A stretch of 64,000 nucleotides of DNA from Rhizobium sp. (GCA_003527225.1 DPXQ01000087.1:1-64000), one strand, 5' to 3'. Positions 44,415 to 53,798 are shown, counted from the first letter of the stretch. Translations and numbers: made by a program. Notes: generated by a model from the letters alone, not told the origin.

Positions 44415-45110
44415 ATGGCGGAGCGGTTGCATGACGACCCGCATCACCACAACAAGACGTCATCCCTGAACCGGAGGGGTCAGGACTATCTGCCCGATAT
44501 AGCGCTCCCCGGCGAATTGCCGGCGGAGCCCGTCGCCATCGCGCACATGGCCGAAATGTTCGGCGTCACGCATCGCACACTGCATTTCTACGAGGAAAAG
44601 GGCCTGATAAAGGCCGGCCGCATCGGGCTCATGCGTGTCTACAGCCATGCGGATATATCCCGAATGGCTCTCATCAATGCCTGTCGCGAGGTCGGCATGC
44701 CCATCGCGGTTATCCAGGAATTGGTGGCGGACCTGACATTGGCGGCTTCGCAAGGAGAGGCCGATGCGATCTTTCAGCAGGCGCTTCTGATCCGCAAACG
44801 TGAATTGACCGCAGCGCTTTCCACCATTCGCCGTCAGTTGCAGCAGATCATCATGCTCCTGTCGCCGGATGGCGCCACCCCGCCAACGGCACAGGCCGAC
44901 AACCGCGAACACGTCGATCTCTCCGAACTGGAGCGGCGCTGTCTCGGCCTCATGGCAGAGGGCTATACCCCGATGCGGATCGCCCGTGCGCTCAATCTGG
45001 CCAGCGAAGAGATCATCGCCGTCGAGCACATGATCATTCAGAAATTCGATGCCCGAAACCGCTTCCAGGCGGTCGCCAAAGCCGTCTTGTTCGGACTTGT
45101 GGCCTCCTGA
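44415..45110 (+). CDS. MerR-family regulator with C-terminal LuxR/GerE-type HTH
   Basis: A 231-residue protein. Residues 40-105 are a MerR HTH and wing (VAIAHMAEMFGVTHRTLHFY, EEKGLIKAGRIGLMRVYSHA), followed by a helical linker (110-165). Residues 169-229 have the LuxR/GerE-type pattern LSELERRCLGLMAEGYTPMR, then IARALNLASEEIIAVEHMII and DARNRFQAVAKAVLFG. No Cys metal or drug pocket typical of MerR is seen. The start at 44415 has GGGGG 7 bases upstream and leaves a His-rich tail (HDDPHHHN). A fusion with two DNA-binding domains is unusual; the effector is unknown. Confidence 0.82.
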   Translation: MAERLHDDPHHHNKTSSLNRRGQDYLPDIALPGELPAEPVAIAHMAEMFGVTHRTLHFYEEKGLIKAGRIGLMRVYSHADISRMALINACREVGMPIAVIQELVADLTLAASQGEADAIFQQALLIRKRELTAALSTIRRQLQQIIMLLSPDGATPPTAQADNREHVDLSELERRCLGLMAEGYTPMRIARALNLASEEIIAVEHMIIQKFDARNRFQAVAKAVLFGLVAS

Positions 45111-45179
45111 ATATCTTGCCTACCCGGTATGCCGTGACAAACGGACGCGCGACACTGAAAAAGCGCCGCGAATTTGATG

Positions 45180-45197
45180 GTTGTTATATCTAACAAC
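45180..45197 (+). promoter_or_regulatory. Palindrome upstream of the DUF4405 gene
   Basis: GTTGTTA-TATC-TAACAAC is a 7-bp perfect inverted repeat with a 4-base spacer, 72 bases before the DUF4405 start. It is probably an operator for that gene; the binding protein may be the MerR-LuxR-type regulator just upstream, but this is inference. Confidence 0.5.
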
Positions 45198-45268
45198 ATT
45201 GTAACGGGACTATCCGGTCACTGTAGACTAGAAGAGTTTCCATCACCAATGATGATGGACAGTGAAAA

Positions 45269-45775
45269 ATGCCCTCCCTTTTCTCCCGCTACGCAACCCC
45301 GTTCACGACTGGCCTTTTTGTCGTCTCGCTCGTCTCCGGCATTGCTCTTTTCTTCCATTTTGGCACGACCGCGTTCCGCGGCATGCATGAATGGCTGAGC
45401 ATGGTGCTCGCTCTGCCCTTCGTCCTTCATATCTGGAAGAACTGGCGGCCATTCCTGTCTTATTTCAAGCGCCCGCCGATGGCGATTGCCCTCGGCTTCT
45501 CACTCGCCGCGGCACTTGGCTTCGCCATCCCCACCATGACCGGAGAACCCGCCGTCAATCCGCAGATAGCAGCGGTTCAGGCGATCGCTCGCGGAACGCT
45601 GGAACAGGTAGCTCCACTCTACGGCCACACACCCGAAAGCCTTTCGGCATCCTTGAAGGAAAAGGGATATACCGCGGCGGGCGCCGGCAAGAGCCTGACG
45701 GACATCGCAACGCAATCCGGGAAGACCGAACGCGAAATCATCTTCAGCCTTTCAACGGCGAGAAAACAACCTTAA
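45269..45775 (+). CDS. DUF4405 membrane protein
   Basis: A 168-residue protein. The N-terminal half has three transmembrane segments with His residues in FFHFGTTAFRGMHEWLSMVL and VLHIWKNW, which suggests a cytochrome-b-like haem site as in DUF4405 proteins. The C-terminal 70 residues form a soluble helical domain with TPESLSASLKEKGYTAAGAG. The ribosome site (AGTGAAAA) is weak. The stop overlaps the helicase stop on the other strand by 4 bases (TTAA). Function unknown. Confidence 0.78.
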   Translation: MPSLFSRYATPFTTGLFVVSLVSGIALFFHFGTTAFRGMHEWLSMVLALPFVLHIWKNWRPFLSYFKRPPMAIALGFSLAAALGFAIPTMTGEPAVNPQIAAVQAIARGTLEQVAPLYGHTPESLSASLKEKGYTAAGAGKSLTDIATQSGKTEREIIFSLSTARKQP

Positions 45776-46899
45776 CGCACGATGGTCAGCGTTTCGGCGG
45801 CGCGCGTGACGGCGGTATAGAGCCACCGCTCGCGTGTGTCGCGAAATGCCCAACTTTCATCGAACAGCACGACATCGTTCCATTGCGAGCCCTGGGCCTT
45901 GTGAACGGTCAGGGCATAACCGTAGTCGAACTCGTCATAGCGCTTGCGCGTGGTCCACGGTATCTCCCCCTCTACGTCCTCGAACGCTGCCTTCAGCAGC
46001 TTTATCTTGGCCGCACCGCGATCCATGTCGTCGTCTTCAGGCTTGATCAGCAGGTTGATGCCGGGCTTCACCGTCTCGCGCGACGAGGTCATAACCTGCC
46101 AGAGCGAGCCGTTCAGCAGCCCCTTCACCTGGTCGTTGCGCAGGCACACCAGCTTGTCGCCAGCCTGCGGATAGTCCACCGTAAACCCCTTGAGCTCGCG
46201 CAGCCGTTTATTGTAGCGCCGGCGCGTCTTGTTGGTGCCGACCAGCACCTGGTCTGCACCGAGAACGAGATCCTGGGTCACCTCGTTCTTGGAAATCACT
46301 TTGGCCGTGCCATAGTCGCCATACATGATCTCCTTGCCTTCGCGAATGTGCATGGCAAGTTCGATGATCGGATTGTCGCGAGCCTGGCGATGAATGTCCG
46401 TCAGAAGACAGTCCGGCTCGTGTTCGGTGAAGAACCCGCCGCCCGAGACCGGCGGCAGCTGACCGGGATCGCCAAGCACCAGGATCGGCGTGCCAAAACT
46501 CATCAGATCTTTGCCGAGCTGCTCGTCGACCATCGAACATTCGTCGATGACGATCAGGGCGGCCTTGGCCACCGGGCTCTGCCGGTTGATGGAAAACATC
46601 GGCGAGATCGAGGTCTTACCTGTTTCCTCGTCCTCGACCGCTTCCTCGCCGCGCGGGCGGTAGATCAGCGAGTGGATCGTCTTGGCATTCGACGCCCCGC
46701 GCGAGCGCAGCACCTGCGCCGCCTTGCCGGTAAAGGCCGCGAACAGAACCTCGCCATCGACATTTTCAGCAAAATGGCGCGCAAGTGTCGTCTTGCCCGT
46801 GCCGGCATAGCCGAACAGCCGGAAGACCGGCGAGCGCCCCTCCTTCAACCATCTCGAAACGGCCTTGAGAGCCTCGTCCTGCTGTGGTGAAAACTGCAT
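45772..46899 (-). CDS. RecD-like superfamily 1 helicase / AAA ATPase
   Basis: A 375-residue SF1 helicase-like protein. Motif I is RLFGYAGTGKTTLARHFAE (residues 28-46), motif Ia is AAFTGKAAQVLRSRGA, motif II is ALIVIDECSMVDEQ, motif III is LVLGDPGQLPPVSGG, and the C-terminal motifs are YGYALTVHKAQGSQWNDVVL and LYTAVTRAAETL. It lacks the N-terminal domain of RecD2 and resembles short phage- and chromosome-encoded RecD-like helicases. The start MQFSPQQDEALK at 46899 is typical. The target DNA process is not known. Confidence 0.88.
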   Translation of the reverse strand: MQFSPQQDEALKAVSRWLKEGRSPVFRLFGYAGTGKTTLARHFAENVDGEVLFAAFTGKAAQVLRSRGASNAKTIHSLIYRPRGEEAVEDEETGKTSISPMFSINRQSPVAKAALIVIDECSMVDEQLGKDLMSFGTPILVLGDPGQLPPVSGGGFFTEHEPDCLLTDIHRQARDNPIIELAMHIREGKEIMYGDYGTAKVISKNEVTQDLVLGADQVLVGTNKTRRRYNKRLRELKGFTVDYPQAGDKLVCLRNDQVKGLLNGSLWQVMTSSRETVKPGINLLIKPEDDDMDRGAAKIKLLKAAFEDVEGEIPWTTRKRYDEFDYGYALTVHKAQGSQWNDVVLFDESWAFRDTRERWLYTAVTRAAETLTIVR

Positions 46900-46993
46900 G
46901 GCAGGGACTTGGCAGGATTCGGATGCGCTATGCAATCGCTATCTGCCGGCCGCCGCGAGAATTCAGGACTGGCGAAAGTAATTTGGCCCCGGC

Positions 46994-47022
46994 GGGAATA
47001 AAACCGGCATCCACGATGTCTA
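46994..47022 (+). promoter_or_regulatory. Candidate ECF-type promoter of the secreted-repeat/sigma/anti-sigma operon
   Basis: GGGAATAAAA (46994-47003), similar to ECF -35 boxes, and GTCTAA (from 47018) are about 18 bases apart, and lie 60 to 85 bases upstream of the first gene. If the sigma factor below recognises it, the operon is autoregulated. This is a pattern match only. Confidence 0.4.
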
Positions 47023-47080
47023 ACGTTCAGGCAAGCCCACGACGGCGCCTGCCGCAAACCACTCCAATGGGAGCACGACC

Positions 47081-47458
47081 ATGAAAACCCATATTCTCCT
47101 GTCTCTCGCAGTACTCGCGCTTGCCGGCCCAGCCTTCGCCGCCGGACCGGTCAAGACGGTCAAGAGCGACAAGGGCAATGTCGTCGCCGCCGGCAACAAC
47201 GGCATGACGCTCTATACCTTCAAGAATGACAAGAAGGGTGTTTCCAACTGCTATGACGATTGCGCCAAGAGCTGGCCGCCCTTCATCGCCACTTCCGGCG
47301 CCAAGGCCGAAGGTGCATATTCACTCGTGAGCCGCAAGGACGGTTCCAAGCAGTGGGCCAAGAACGGCATGCCGCTCTATTTCTGGGTCAAGGACATGAA
47401 GCAGGGCGATGCCACCGGCGACGGCGTGAAAGGTGTTTGGGATGCCGCAAGGCCCTGA
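47081..47458 (+). CDS. Exported COG4315-type secreted repeat protein
   Basis: A 125-residue exported protein. The signal peptide MKTHILLSLAVLALAGPAFA is followed by two copies of the lipoprotein-type secreted repeat: NGMTLYTFKNDKKGVSNCYD/DCAKSWPPF and, more diverged, NGMPLYFWVKDMKQGDATGD/GVKGVWDAA. The Cys pair in CYDDC is conserved in the family. Role unknown; often next to ECF sigma/anti-sigma genes. A GGGAGCACGACC site precedes the ATG. The 3' end overlaps the start of the sigma gene by 17 bases. Confidence 0.87.
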   Translation: MKTHILLSLAVLALAGPAFAAGPVKTVKSDKGNVVAAGNNGMTLYTFKNDKKGVSNCYDDCAKSWPPFIATSGAKAEGAYSLVSRKDGSKQWAKNGMPLYFWVKDMKQGDATGDGVKGVWDAARP

Positions 47459-47996
47459 CGACTACGGTCGGGCGCCGGGGTACTCCTCCCCCGGCCCCGG
47501 CCATTTCGAAAACGACATGTTGGCGCTGCTGCCCGTGCTGCGGCGCTATTCGCGCAGCCTTACCCGCTCGGATGCGGAAGGCGAGGATCTGCTCCAGGAT
47601 TGTGTCGAAAAGGCACTCGCCAACCGGAAGCATTGGCGGGGCGTCAACCTGAAAGCCTGGACTTATGCCATCATGACCAATCTCTACCGCAACCGGCATC
47701 GCCGCAACGCGCGTCATCCGGCTGTCAGCATCGATGAGGCCATGGACCTGCCCTCTGTCGAAATTCAGGGAGATCCACTGGAACGTGACCGGCTGACGGG
47801 GGCGCTGAACAGCCTCGCCGAGGAAAATCGCGCAGTTCTGATGCTGGTCATCGTCGAAGGCTACGGATATCAGGAAGTGGCAGACATGCTCGATCTACCC
47901 ATTGGCACCGTAATGTCGCGCCTTTCGCGCGCGCGCCAGCGACTGCGCGAACAACTGACCGAAAGCAACATCATATCGTTGCGGAGACCGCGATGA
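47442..47996 (+). CDS. ECF-type RNA polymerase sigma factor
   Basis: A 184-residue ECF sigma factor. Region 2 is seen at RYSRSLTRSDAEGEDLLQDC to NLKAWTYAIMTNLYRNRHRR (residues 25-90) and region 4 at VLMLVIVEGYGYQEVADMLD and LPIGTVMSRLSRARQRLREQ (120-165). The ATG at 47442 lies inside the end of the upstream gene, with AAAGGTG 7 bases before it, so it is translationally coupled. The anti-sigma gene follows with a 4-base overlap (ATGA). It probably responds to an envelope or oxidative signal; the regulon is unknown beyond this operon. Confidence 0.92.
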   Translation: MPQGPDDYGRAPGYSSPGPGHFENDMLALLPVLRRYSRSLTRSDAEGEDLLQDCVEKALANRKHWRGVNLKAWTYAIMTNLYRNRHRRNARHPAVSIDEAMDLPSVEIQGDPLERDRLTGALNSLAEENRAVLMLVIVEGYGYQEVADMLDLPIGTVMSRLSRARQRLREQLTESNIISLRRPR

Positions 47997-48793
47997 GTAA
48001 GAATTCCGACCCTGTCAACGAAAACGACCTGCACGCCTATGTCGACGGATTTCTCGATCCGGACCGGCGCGCCGAGGTCGAGGCCTGGCTCAGCGAGAAC
48101 CCAGATGCGGCTGCGATGGTTGCCGACTGGACCGGCCAGAACGAGGGCATCCGCGGTCTTTTTTCCGACTACCGGCAGGATCGGCCAGGTGATGTGGCCC
48201 TTCTTTCGGCAAAGGCGGGCGCCCTGTCCACGCCGGCCACATCGCCGCGTCGGGTATATTGGCAGGCGGCAGCCGCAATCATGCTCTTCGTCGGCGGGAC
48301 TGTAGTCGGCCAGGTGGCGCCGCCGCTGATGGTCGACCGTGGCGCCCAACCCGCACCGACGGCCATCGCAAGTCTTCCGGAACAGGCCAAGTCAGCCTTC
48401 CTGATCTATGCCAGCGACGTTCGCCATCCAGTCGAGGTCGGCGCGTCCGAGCAGGCGCATCTCGCCTCCTGGCTCGGCAAGCGGCTCGACTATCCGCTGG
48501 ACGTTCCGGACCTGAGCGGCATCGGTTTCAATCTCGTCGGCGGCCGGCTCGTGCCGGTCAGCGGCAAGCCAGGCGCGCTCTTCATGTACGAGGACGATAC
48601 CGGCCAGCGCGTGACCGTCCTCGTTGGACGCAATGACGAAAACCGCACGACGAGCTTCCGCTTTGCAAGCGACGACGGCGTCGAGACCTTCTACTGGATC
48701 GACGGCCCGATCGGTTACGCGGTCAGTGGCGAGATTTCCCGCGAGCGCCTGCAACTGATCGCCAACGAGTGCTACCGTCAGTTTCCGAGCTAA
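47993..48793 (+). CDS. Membrane anti-sigma factor
   Basis: A 266-residue anti-sigma protein. The cytoplasmic N-terminus (residues 1-85) has the ENDLHAYVDGFLDPDRRAEV motif typical of anti-sigma factors. One transmembrane helix lies at about 89-108 (QAAAAIMLFVGGTVVGQVA). The periplasmic C-terminal domain is of the type with HPVEVGASEQAHLASWLGKR and FNLVGGRLVPVSGKPGALFM. The zinc HxxxCxxC motif is absent. It overlaps the sigma gene by 4 bases and should hold that sigma factor at the membrane until a periplasmic signal releases it. Confidence 0.92.
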   Translation: MSKNSDPVNENDLHAYVDGFLDPDRRAEVEAWLSENPDAAAMVADWTGQNEGIRGLFSDYRQDRPGDVALLSAKAGALSTPATSPRRVYWQAAAAIMLFVGGTVVGQVAPPLMVDRGAQPAPTAIASLPEQAKSAFLIYASDVRHPVEVGASEQAHLASWLGKRLDYPLDVPDLSGIGFNLVGGRLVPVSGKPGALFMYEDDTGQRVTVLVGRNDENRTTSFRFASDDGVETFYWIDGPIGYAVSGEISRERLQLIANECYRQFPS

Positions 48794-48942
48794 ATTCTGG
48801 CGGGGCTGGCTGCCGCCAATATCCCACGGCCGGTCGCCGGATCGATGCGCCCCCTTTCCGTCAACAAGGTCTCGAGCGTACGAACCAGCGCCTGCATGTC
48901 GGAGTAGTGAATGTCGTGATGGTGTTCGTCCTGATCATGGTG
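48790..48942 (-). pseudogene. Possible remnant of a nitrile-hydratase-type subunit
   Basis: A minus-strand segment of about 50 codons reads FHHDQDEHHHDIHYSD followed by MQALVRTLETLLTERGRIDP and ends ATGRGILAAASPARI. The His-rich start and the helix LETLLTERGRIDPATG resemble the N-terminal end of nitrile-hydratase/thiocyanate-hydrolase subunits. No complete gene is present: the frame has no good start, and the rest of such a protein is missing. It lies between the anti-sigma and LysE genes. Similarity is by eye and weak. Confidence 0.3.
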
Positions 48943-48983
48943 AAACGCGTCGCCCTGGCGAAGTTTCCCCTGTGCTTCGAACG

Positions 48984-49577
48984 TCACTTGAGCATCGGCC
49001 ACAGGCTCAAGACCAGCAGCACGGCCATGGATATGTTGAACCATTTGAGCCTAACGGGATGAGACAGCCAGTCGCGCAGGGCTGAGCCGAATCCCGCCCA
49101 GGTCGAGACCGCCGGCAGGTTGACGGCTCCAAAGACCAAACCGACAATCGCCACGCTCGACATGTACTGCGCAGGATCCGTGTAGGCGGCCATAGCGGTG
49201 ACGGCCATGACCCAGGCCTTCGGGTTCACCCACTGGAAGGCGGCTGCACCCAGGAAAGTCATCGGCCGACCGCTCGTCGTGCCCTCGCCGAGCGTCCGCG
49301 ACGAGCCTATTCTCCAGGCGATGTAAAGCAGGTAGAGTCCACCGGCTATCTTGAGCCCGGTATAAACAACCGGCACGGCCGCCAGCAGCGCACCCAATCC
49401 GAACCCGACGCCGAGCAGCAGCGACAGGAAGCCTGCGCCGATGCCAAGCATATGCGGGATCGTCCGGCGAAAGCCGAAATTCACACCCGAGGCCAGCAGC
49501 ATCATGTTGTTCGGCCCGGGTGTGATCGAGGTCGTGAACGCAAACAGAATGAGCGCTGTCAGTGTCGCAGTATCCAA
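48984..49577 (-). CDS. LysE-family translocator
   Basis: A 197-residue inner-membrane exporter of the LysE/RhtB superfamily. The diagnostic N-terminus is ALILFAFTTSITPGPNNMML (residues 8-27), followed by HMLGIGAGF and FQWVNPKAWVMAVTAMAAYT. About six hydrophobic helices are present. The start is a TTG at 49577 with GGGAG 8 bases upstream. Amino acids, homoserine lactones or similar small molecules are known substrates of the superfamily; the actual one cannot be read. Divergent from the aldo/keto reductase gene. Confidence 0.9.
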   Translation of the reverse strand: MDTATLTALILFAFTTSITPGPNNMMLLASGVNFGFRRTIPHMLGIGAGFLSLLLGVGFGLGALLAAVPVVYTGLKIAGGLYLLYIAWRIGSSRTLGEGTTSGRPMTFLGAAAFQWVNPKAWVMAVTAMAAYTDPAQYMSSVAIVGLVFGAVNLPAVSTWAGFGSALRDWLSHPVRLKWFNISMAVLLVLSLWPMLK

Positions 49578-49723
49578 GAAAAGTCTCCCGTAGAATCCGC
49601 GGCACGATAGTCTCGGGCGTCTCGCCCCGCCACCGCAGATTTGTCACCATGGCAATCGGGTAAGGATTGCAAGCGCCGGAGGCTCGACTAATCTGGAGCA
49701 TCCGCGAGCCATGAGGAGTCCCG

Positions 49724-50569
49724 ATGCACGACCCGATCCCGACCGTCACCCTGCCCTCCGGCATCGCCGTCCCGGCGCTCGGCCTCGGCACCTGGCAGAT
49801 GGGCGAGGCGAAGGCCCGCGCGAATGACGAGATCGACAGCCTGCGGCTCGGCCTCGACCTCGGCATGACATTGATAGACACGGCGGAAATGTATGGCGAG
49901 GGCGGCGCCGAACTCATCGTCGGCAAGGCGCTGGAGGACCGCCGCGACGAGGTTCTTCTGGTCAGCAAGGTTTATCCGTGGAATGCAAGCCGCGCCGGCA
50001 CGATCGCCGCCTGCGAGGCTAGCCTGAAACGGCTCGGCACCGACCGCATCGACCTCTATCTTCTGCATTGGCGCAGCGACCATCCGCTTGCCGACACGGT
50101 CGCCGCCTTCGAGGAGTTGAGGGCTGCCGGCAAAATCGGTGCTTGGGGCGTTTCGAATTTCGACGTCGAGGACATGGAGGAACTCTATGCCATTCGCGAT
50201 GGCGTAAATTGCGCCGTCAATCAGGTGCTCTACAATCTTTCCCGGCGTGGTATCGAATACGATCTCTTGCCTTGGTGCCAGGCCCGAGGCGTCACCGTCA
50301 TGGCTTATTCGCCGATCGAACAGGGCCGGCTGATCCACCACCCCGAACTGATCCGCATTGCCAAGGCCTACCAGGCGACACCGGCGCAGGTGGCGCTCGC
50401 CTTTCTGCTGGAGCGCGAAGGCGTCGTCGCCATTCCGAAGACATCCAATTTGCGTCGGGTGCGCGAAAACCGCGATGCCGTCGATCTCGATATAACCCAT
50501 GAGGATTGGGCTGCGATCGATGCCGCCTTCCCCCCGCCGGACGAGAAAGTGCCGCTAGAAATGTTGTAA
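49724..50569 (+). CDS. Aldo/keto reductase
   Basis: A 281-residue monomeric NAD(P)H-dependent carbonyl reductase with the AKR barrel. The catalytic tetrad appears as Asp-Tyr in [12 protein letters not shown] (near residue 52), Lys in [11 protein letters not shown] (near residue 85) and His in [12 protein letters not shown]. The cofactor signature is [17 protein letters not shown] near the C-terminus. The Met at 49724 is preceded by a GAGGAG-like site (ATGAGGAGTCCCG). It resembles the YeaE/oxidoreductase group without known substrate. Confidence 0.92.
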   Translation: MHDPIPTVTLPSGIAVPALGLGTWQMGEAKARANDEIDSLRLGLDLGMTLIDTAEMYGEGGAELIVGKALEDRRDEVLLVSKVYPWNASRAGTIAACEASLKRLGTDRIDLYLLHWRSDHPLADTVAAFEELRAAGKIGAWGVSNFDVEDMEELYAIRDGVNCAVNQVLYNLSRRGIEYDLLPWCQARGVTVMAYSPIEQGRLIHHPELIRIAKAYQATPAQVALAFLLEREGVVAIPKTSNLRRVRENRDAVDLDITHEDWAAIDAAFPPPDEKVPLEML

Positions 50570-50655
50570 CCATCCCGACAGGACCTGTCGCTTGGCTAAA
50601 GCTACGCATCGGTCAAGTGATTGAAAAACATACGTCCATCACATGATTAGGCAAT

Positions 50656-50696
50656 TTCCTAAATACCTTTTTTCGGTAAATATAGGTATTTAGGAA
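50656..50696 (+). promoter_or_regulatory. 13-bp inverted repeat upstream of the ArsR gene
   Basis: TTCCTAAATACCT at 50656-50668 is exactly complementary to AGGTATTTAGGAA at 50684-50696, with 15 bases between. The arms are AT-rich, in a region between the aldo/keto reductase and the ArsR gene. A further TTACCTAA-like half lies to the right. The ArsR protein is the likely ligand. Confidence 0.6.
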
Positions 50697-50773
50697 TTTA
50701 CCTAACTACAGAATCCGGATGTGAGAGATATGCAGTTGCACCCTCTACACGGTGGGGATGAGGATACCGAAGC

Positions 50774-51184
50774 GTGAAACAGAACCGTTCGGCCAAAGGT
50801 GGAAAAGGCGACGACGCTCGCAACATCCAGCGGGTGTTCCACGCACTCGCCTCACCGCCCCGCCGCGAGATCCTCGGCCACCTCGCCCTCTCTGGCCTGA
50901 CCGCTGGAGAGATCGCGGCCCACTTCAACATGGCCAAACCATCCGTCTCTCAGCACCTGGCCATCCTGGAAAACGCAGAATTGATCACGAAGAAAAAGCG
51001 CGGACAGTATGTCCACTATGCACTGGCACCGAACAATCTGGCCAATACGCTGAGCGGTTTCATTCAGCAGGTTTGCCCGGTCGAACGCTCCGCGAAAAGG
51101 GAAAGCCGAACCAAAACGAAGACGGCAGAAGCCGAACAGATGACGATGTTCCTCGACCCTAGCGATCAGGCGGTTCGCGACTGA
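50774..51184 (+). CDS. ArsR-family regulator
   Basis: A 136-residue winged-helix regulator. The HTH is SLTAGEIAAHFNMAKPSVSQ-like (LSGLTAGEIAAHFNMAKPSV, then SQHLAILENAELITKKKRGQ, residues 40-80). The metal-binding ELCVCDL motif of SmtB/ArsR is absent, so it probably senses something other than metal. The basic C-terminal tail (KRESRTKTKTAEAE) is unusual. The start is a GTG at 50774. It may regulate itself through the inverted repeat upstream. Convergent with ilvH. Confidence 0.87.
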   Translation: MKQNRSAKGGKGDDARNIQRVFHALASPPRREILGHLALSGLTAGEIAAHFNMAKPSVSQHLAILENAELITKKKRGQYVHYALAPNNLANTLSGFIQQVCPVERSAKRESRTKTKTAEAEQMTMFLDPSDQAVRD

Positions 51185-51207
51185 GCGCCCCGTGCCCGAA
51201 AAGGAAA

Positions 51208-51228
51208 CGGGCGGCACCGGGCCGCCCG
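51208..51228 (-). terminator. Terminator of ilvIH
   Basis: CGGGCGGC/GCCGCCCG with a 5-base loop is followed on the minus strand by TTTCCTTTT. It lies 28 bases beyond the ilvH stop, and can also serve the convergent ArsR gene. Confidence 0.7.
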
Positions 51229-51255
51229 CAACAATCTCACAGACGCTTGCGCCTG

Positions 51256-51828
51256 TCACATGCCCTGCGGGCCGCGGTTCATCGCTGCAATCCCGGTGCG
51301 GCAGATCTCGTTGAGACCGAGCGGCTTCATGATTGCCACGAACTGGTCGATCTTCGACGACTTGCCGGTGATCTCGAAGATGAAGTGTTCGACGGTGGCG
51401 TCGATCACCTTGGCCTGGAACGCATCGGCAAGACGCAGCGTCTCGGCGCGGGTCTCGCCCGTCCCGGCAACCTTGACCAGCGCCACTTCCCGTTCAACCG
51501 GCCGCTCCTGACCGAGGTCCCGGGCGCGGACCGTCAGGTCGACCACGCGGTGGACCGGTACGATACGCTCGAGCTGCGCCTTGATCTGCTCGAGCACGCC
51601 CGGCGTTCCGCGCGTGACGATGGTGATGCGCGACAGATGCGCCTCGTGCTCCGTCTCCGAGACGGTCAGGCTTTCGATATTGTAGCCACGACCGGAGAAA
51701 AGGCCGATGACGCGGGCGAGAACACCCGGCTCGTTGTCGACCAGCACCGAAAGCGTATGGCTTTCGATCTTGGCGGTTTCCGGGGCGATGAAGTAGGCGG
51801 AGCCCGTGGGCTGAAGATGTGCGTTCAT
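51256..51828 (-). CDS. ilvH: Acetolactate synthase small (regulatory) subunit
   Basis: A 190-residue regulatory subunit of acetohydroxyacid synthase, giving valine feedback control. The N-terminal ACT domain is HTLSVLVDNEPGVLARVIGL followed by FSGRGYNIESLTVSETEHEA (residues 24-65). The second half has the C-terminal regulatory domain with RETLRLADAFQAKVIDATVE-like sequence (AETLRLADAFQAKVIDATVE). The start at 51828 has AAGGGG upstream. It lies 14 bases downstream of ilvI and is co-transcribed. Confidence 0.95.
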   Translation of the reverse strand: MNAHLQPTGSAYFIAPETAKIESHTLSVLVDNEPGVLARVIGLFSGRGYNIESLTVSETEHEAHLSRITIVTRGTPGVLEQIKAQLERIVPVHRVVDLTVRARDLGQERPVEREVALVKVAGTGETRAETLRLADAFQAKVIDATVEHFIFEITGKSSKIDQFVAIMKPLGLNEICRTGIAAMNRGPQGM

Positions 51829-51842
51829 GATGTTCCCCTTGA

Positions 51843-53633
<1,791 letters not shown>

Positions 53634-53682
53634 CTGCCTTCTGGATTTTCTAGCAAGGGCTTTCTGCCCCGGTTCTGGCCAT

Positions 53683-53706
53683 AAAAAAAGGCCCCTTTGA
53701 GGAGCC
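53683..53706 (-). terminator. Attenuator terminator of ilvIH
   Basis: On the minus strand GGCTCCT-CAA-AGGGGCC is followed by seven T, a classical Rho-independent terminator placed 36 bases after the leader-peptide stop and 49 bases before the ilvI start. It would stop transcription when the leader is fully translated. Confidence 0.85.
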
Positions 53707-53715
53707 TGTCATCTA

Positions 53716-53763
53716 GCGCATGGGTGGCTGACGCCGGATGGTTACACCATCCTGCCCATGCGC
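53716..53763 (-). promoter_or_regulatory. Alternative leader hairpins of the ilv attenuator
   Basis: GCGCATGGG (53755-53763, inside the leader gene) is exactly complementary to CCCATGCGC (53716-53724). Between them a 7-bp stem GGATGGT-GTA-ACCATCC (53736-53752) spans the leader stop. These are the expected pause and alternative structures that decide whether the following terminator forms. Confidence 0.75.
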
Positions 53764-53798
53764 CATCCCACCACAATAAGAGCCACAGAATTTTTCAT
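53742..53798 (-). CDS. ilv leader peptide
   Basis: An 18-residue open frame, MKNSVALIVVGWRMGRMV, lies 43 bases before the attenuator terminator. Residues 5-10 are Val-Ala-Leu-Ile-Val-Val, so stalling on scarce valyl-, leucyl- or isoleucyl-tRNA would occur there and block the pause stem. This matches branched-chain leader peptides known upstream of ilv genes in proteobacteria. No strong ribosome site is visible before the ATG, which is the main doubt. Confidence 0.82.
   Translation of the reverse strand: MKNSVALIVVGWRMGRMV

Noticed and set aside
45391..46890. 499-codon plus-strand frame opposite the helicase
   Set aside because: Shadow of the helicase with intact SF1 motifs on the other strand.
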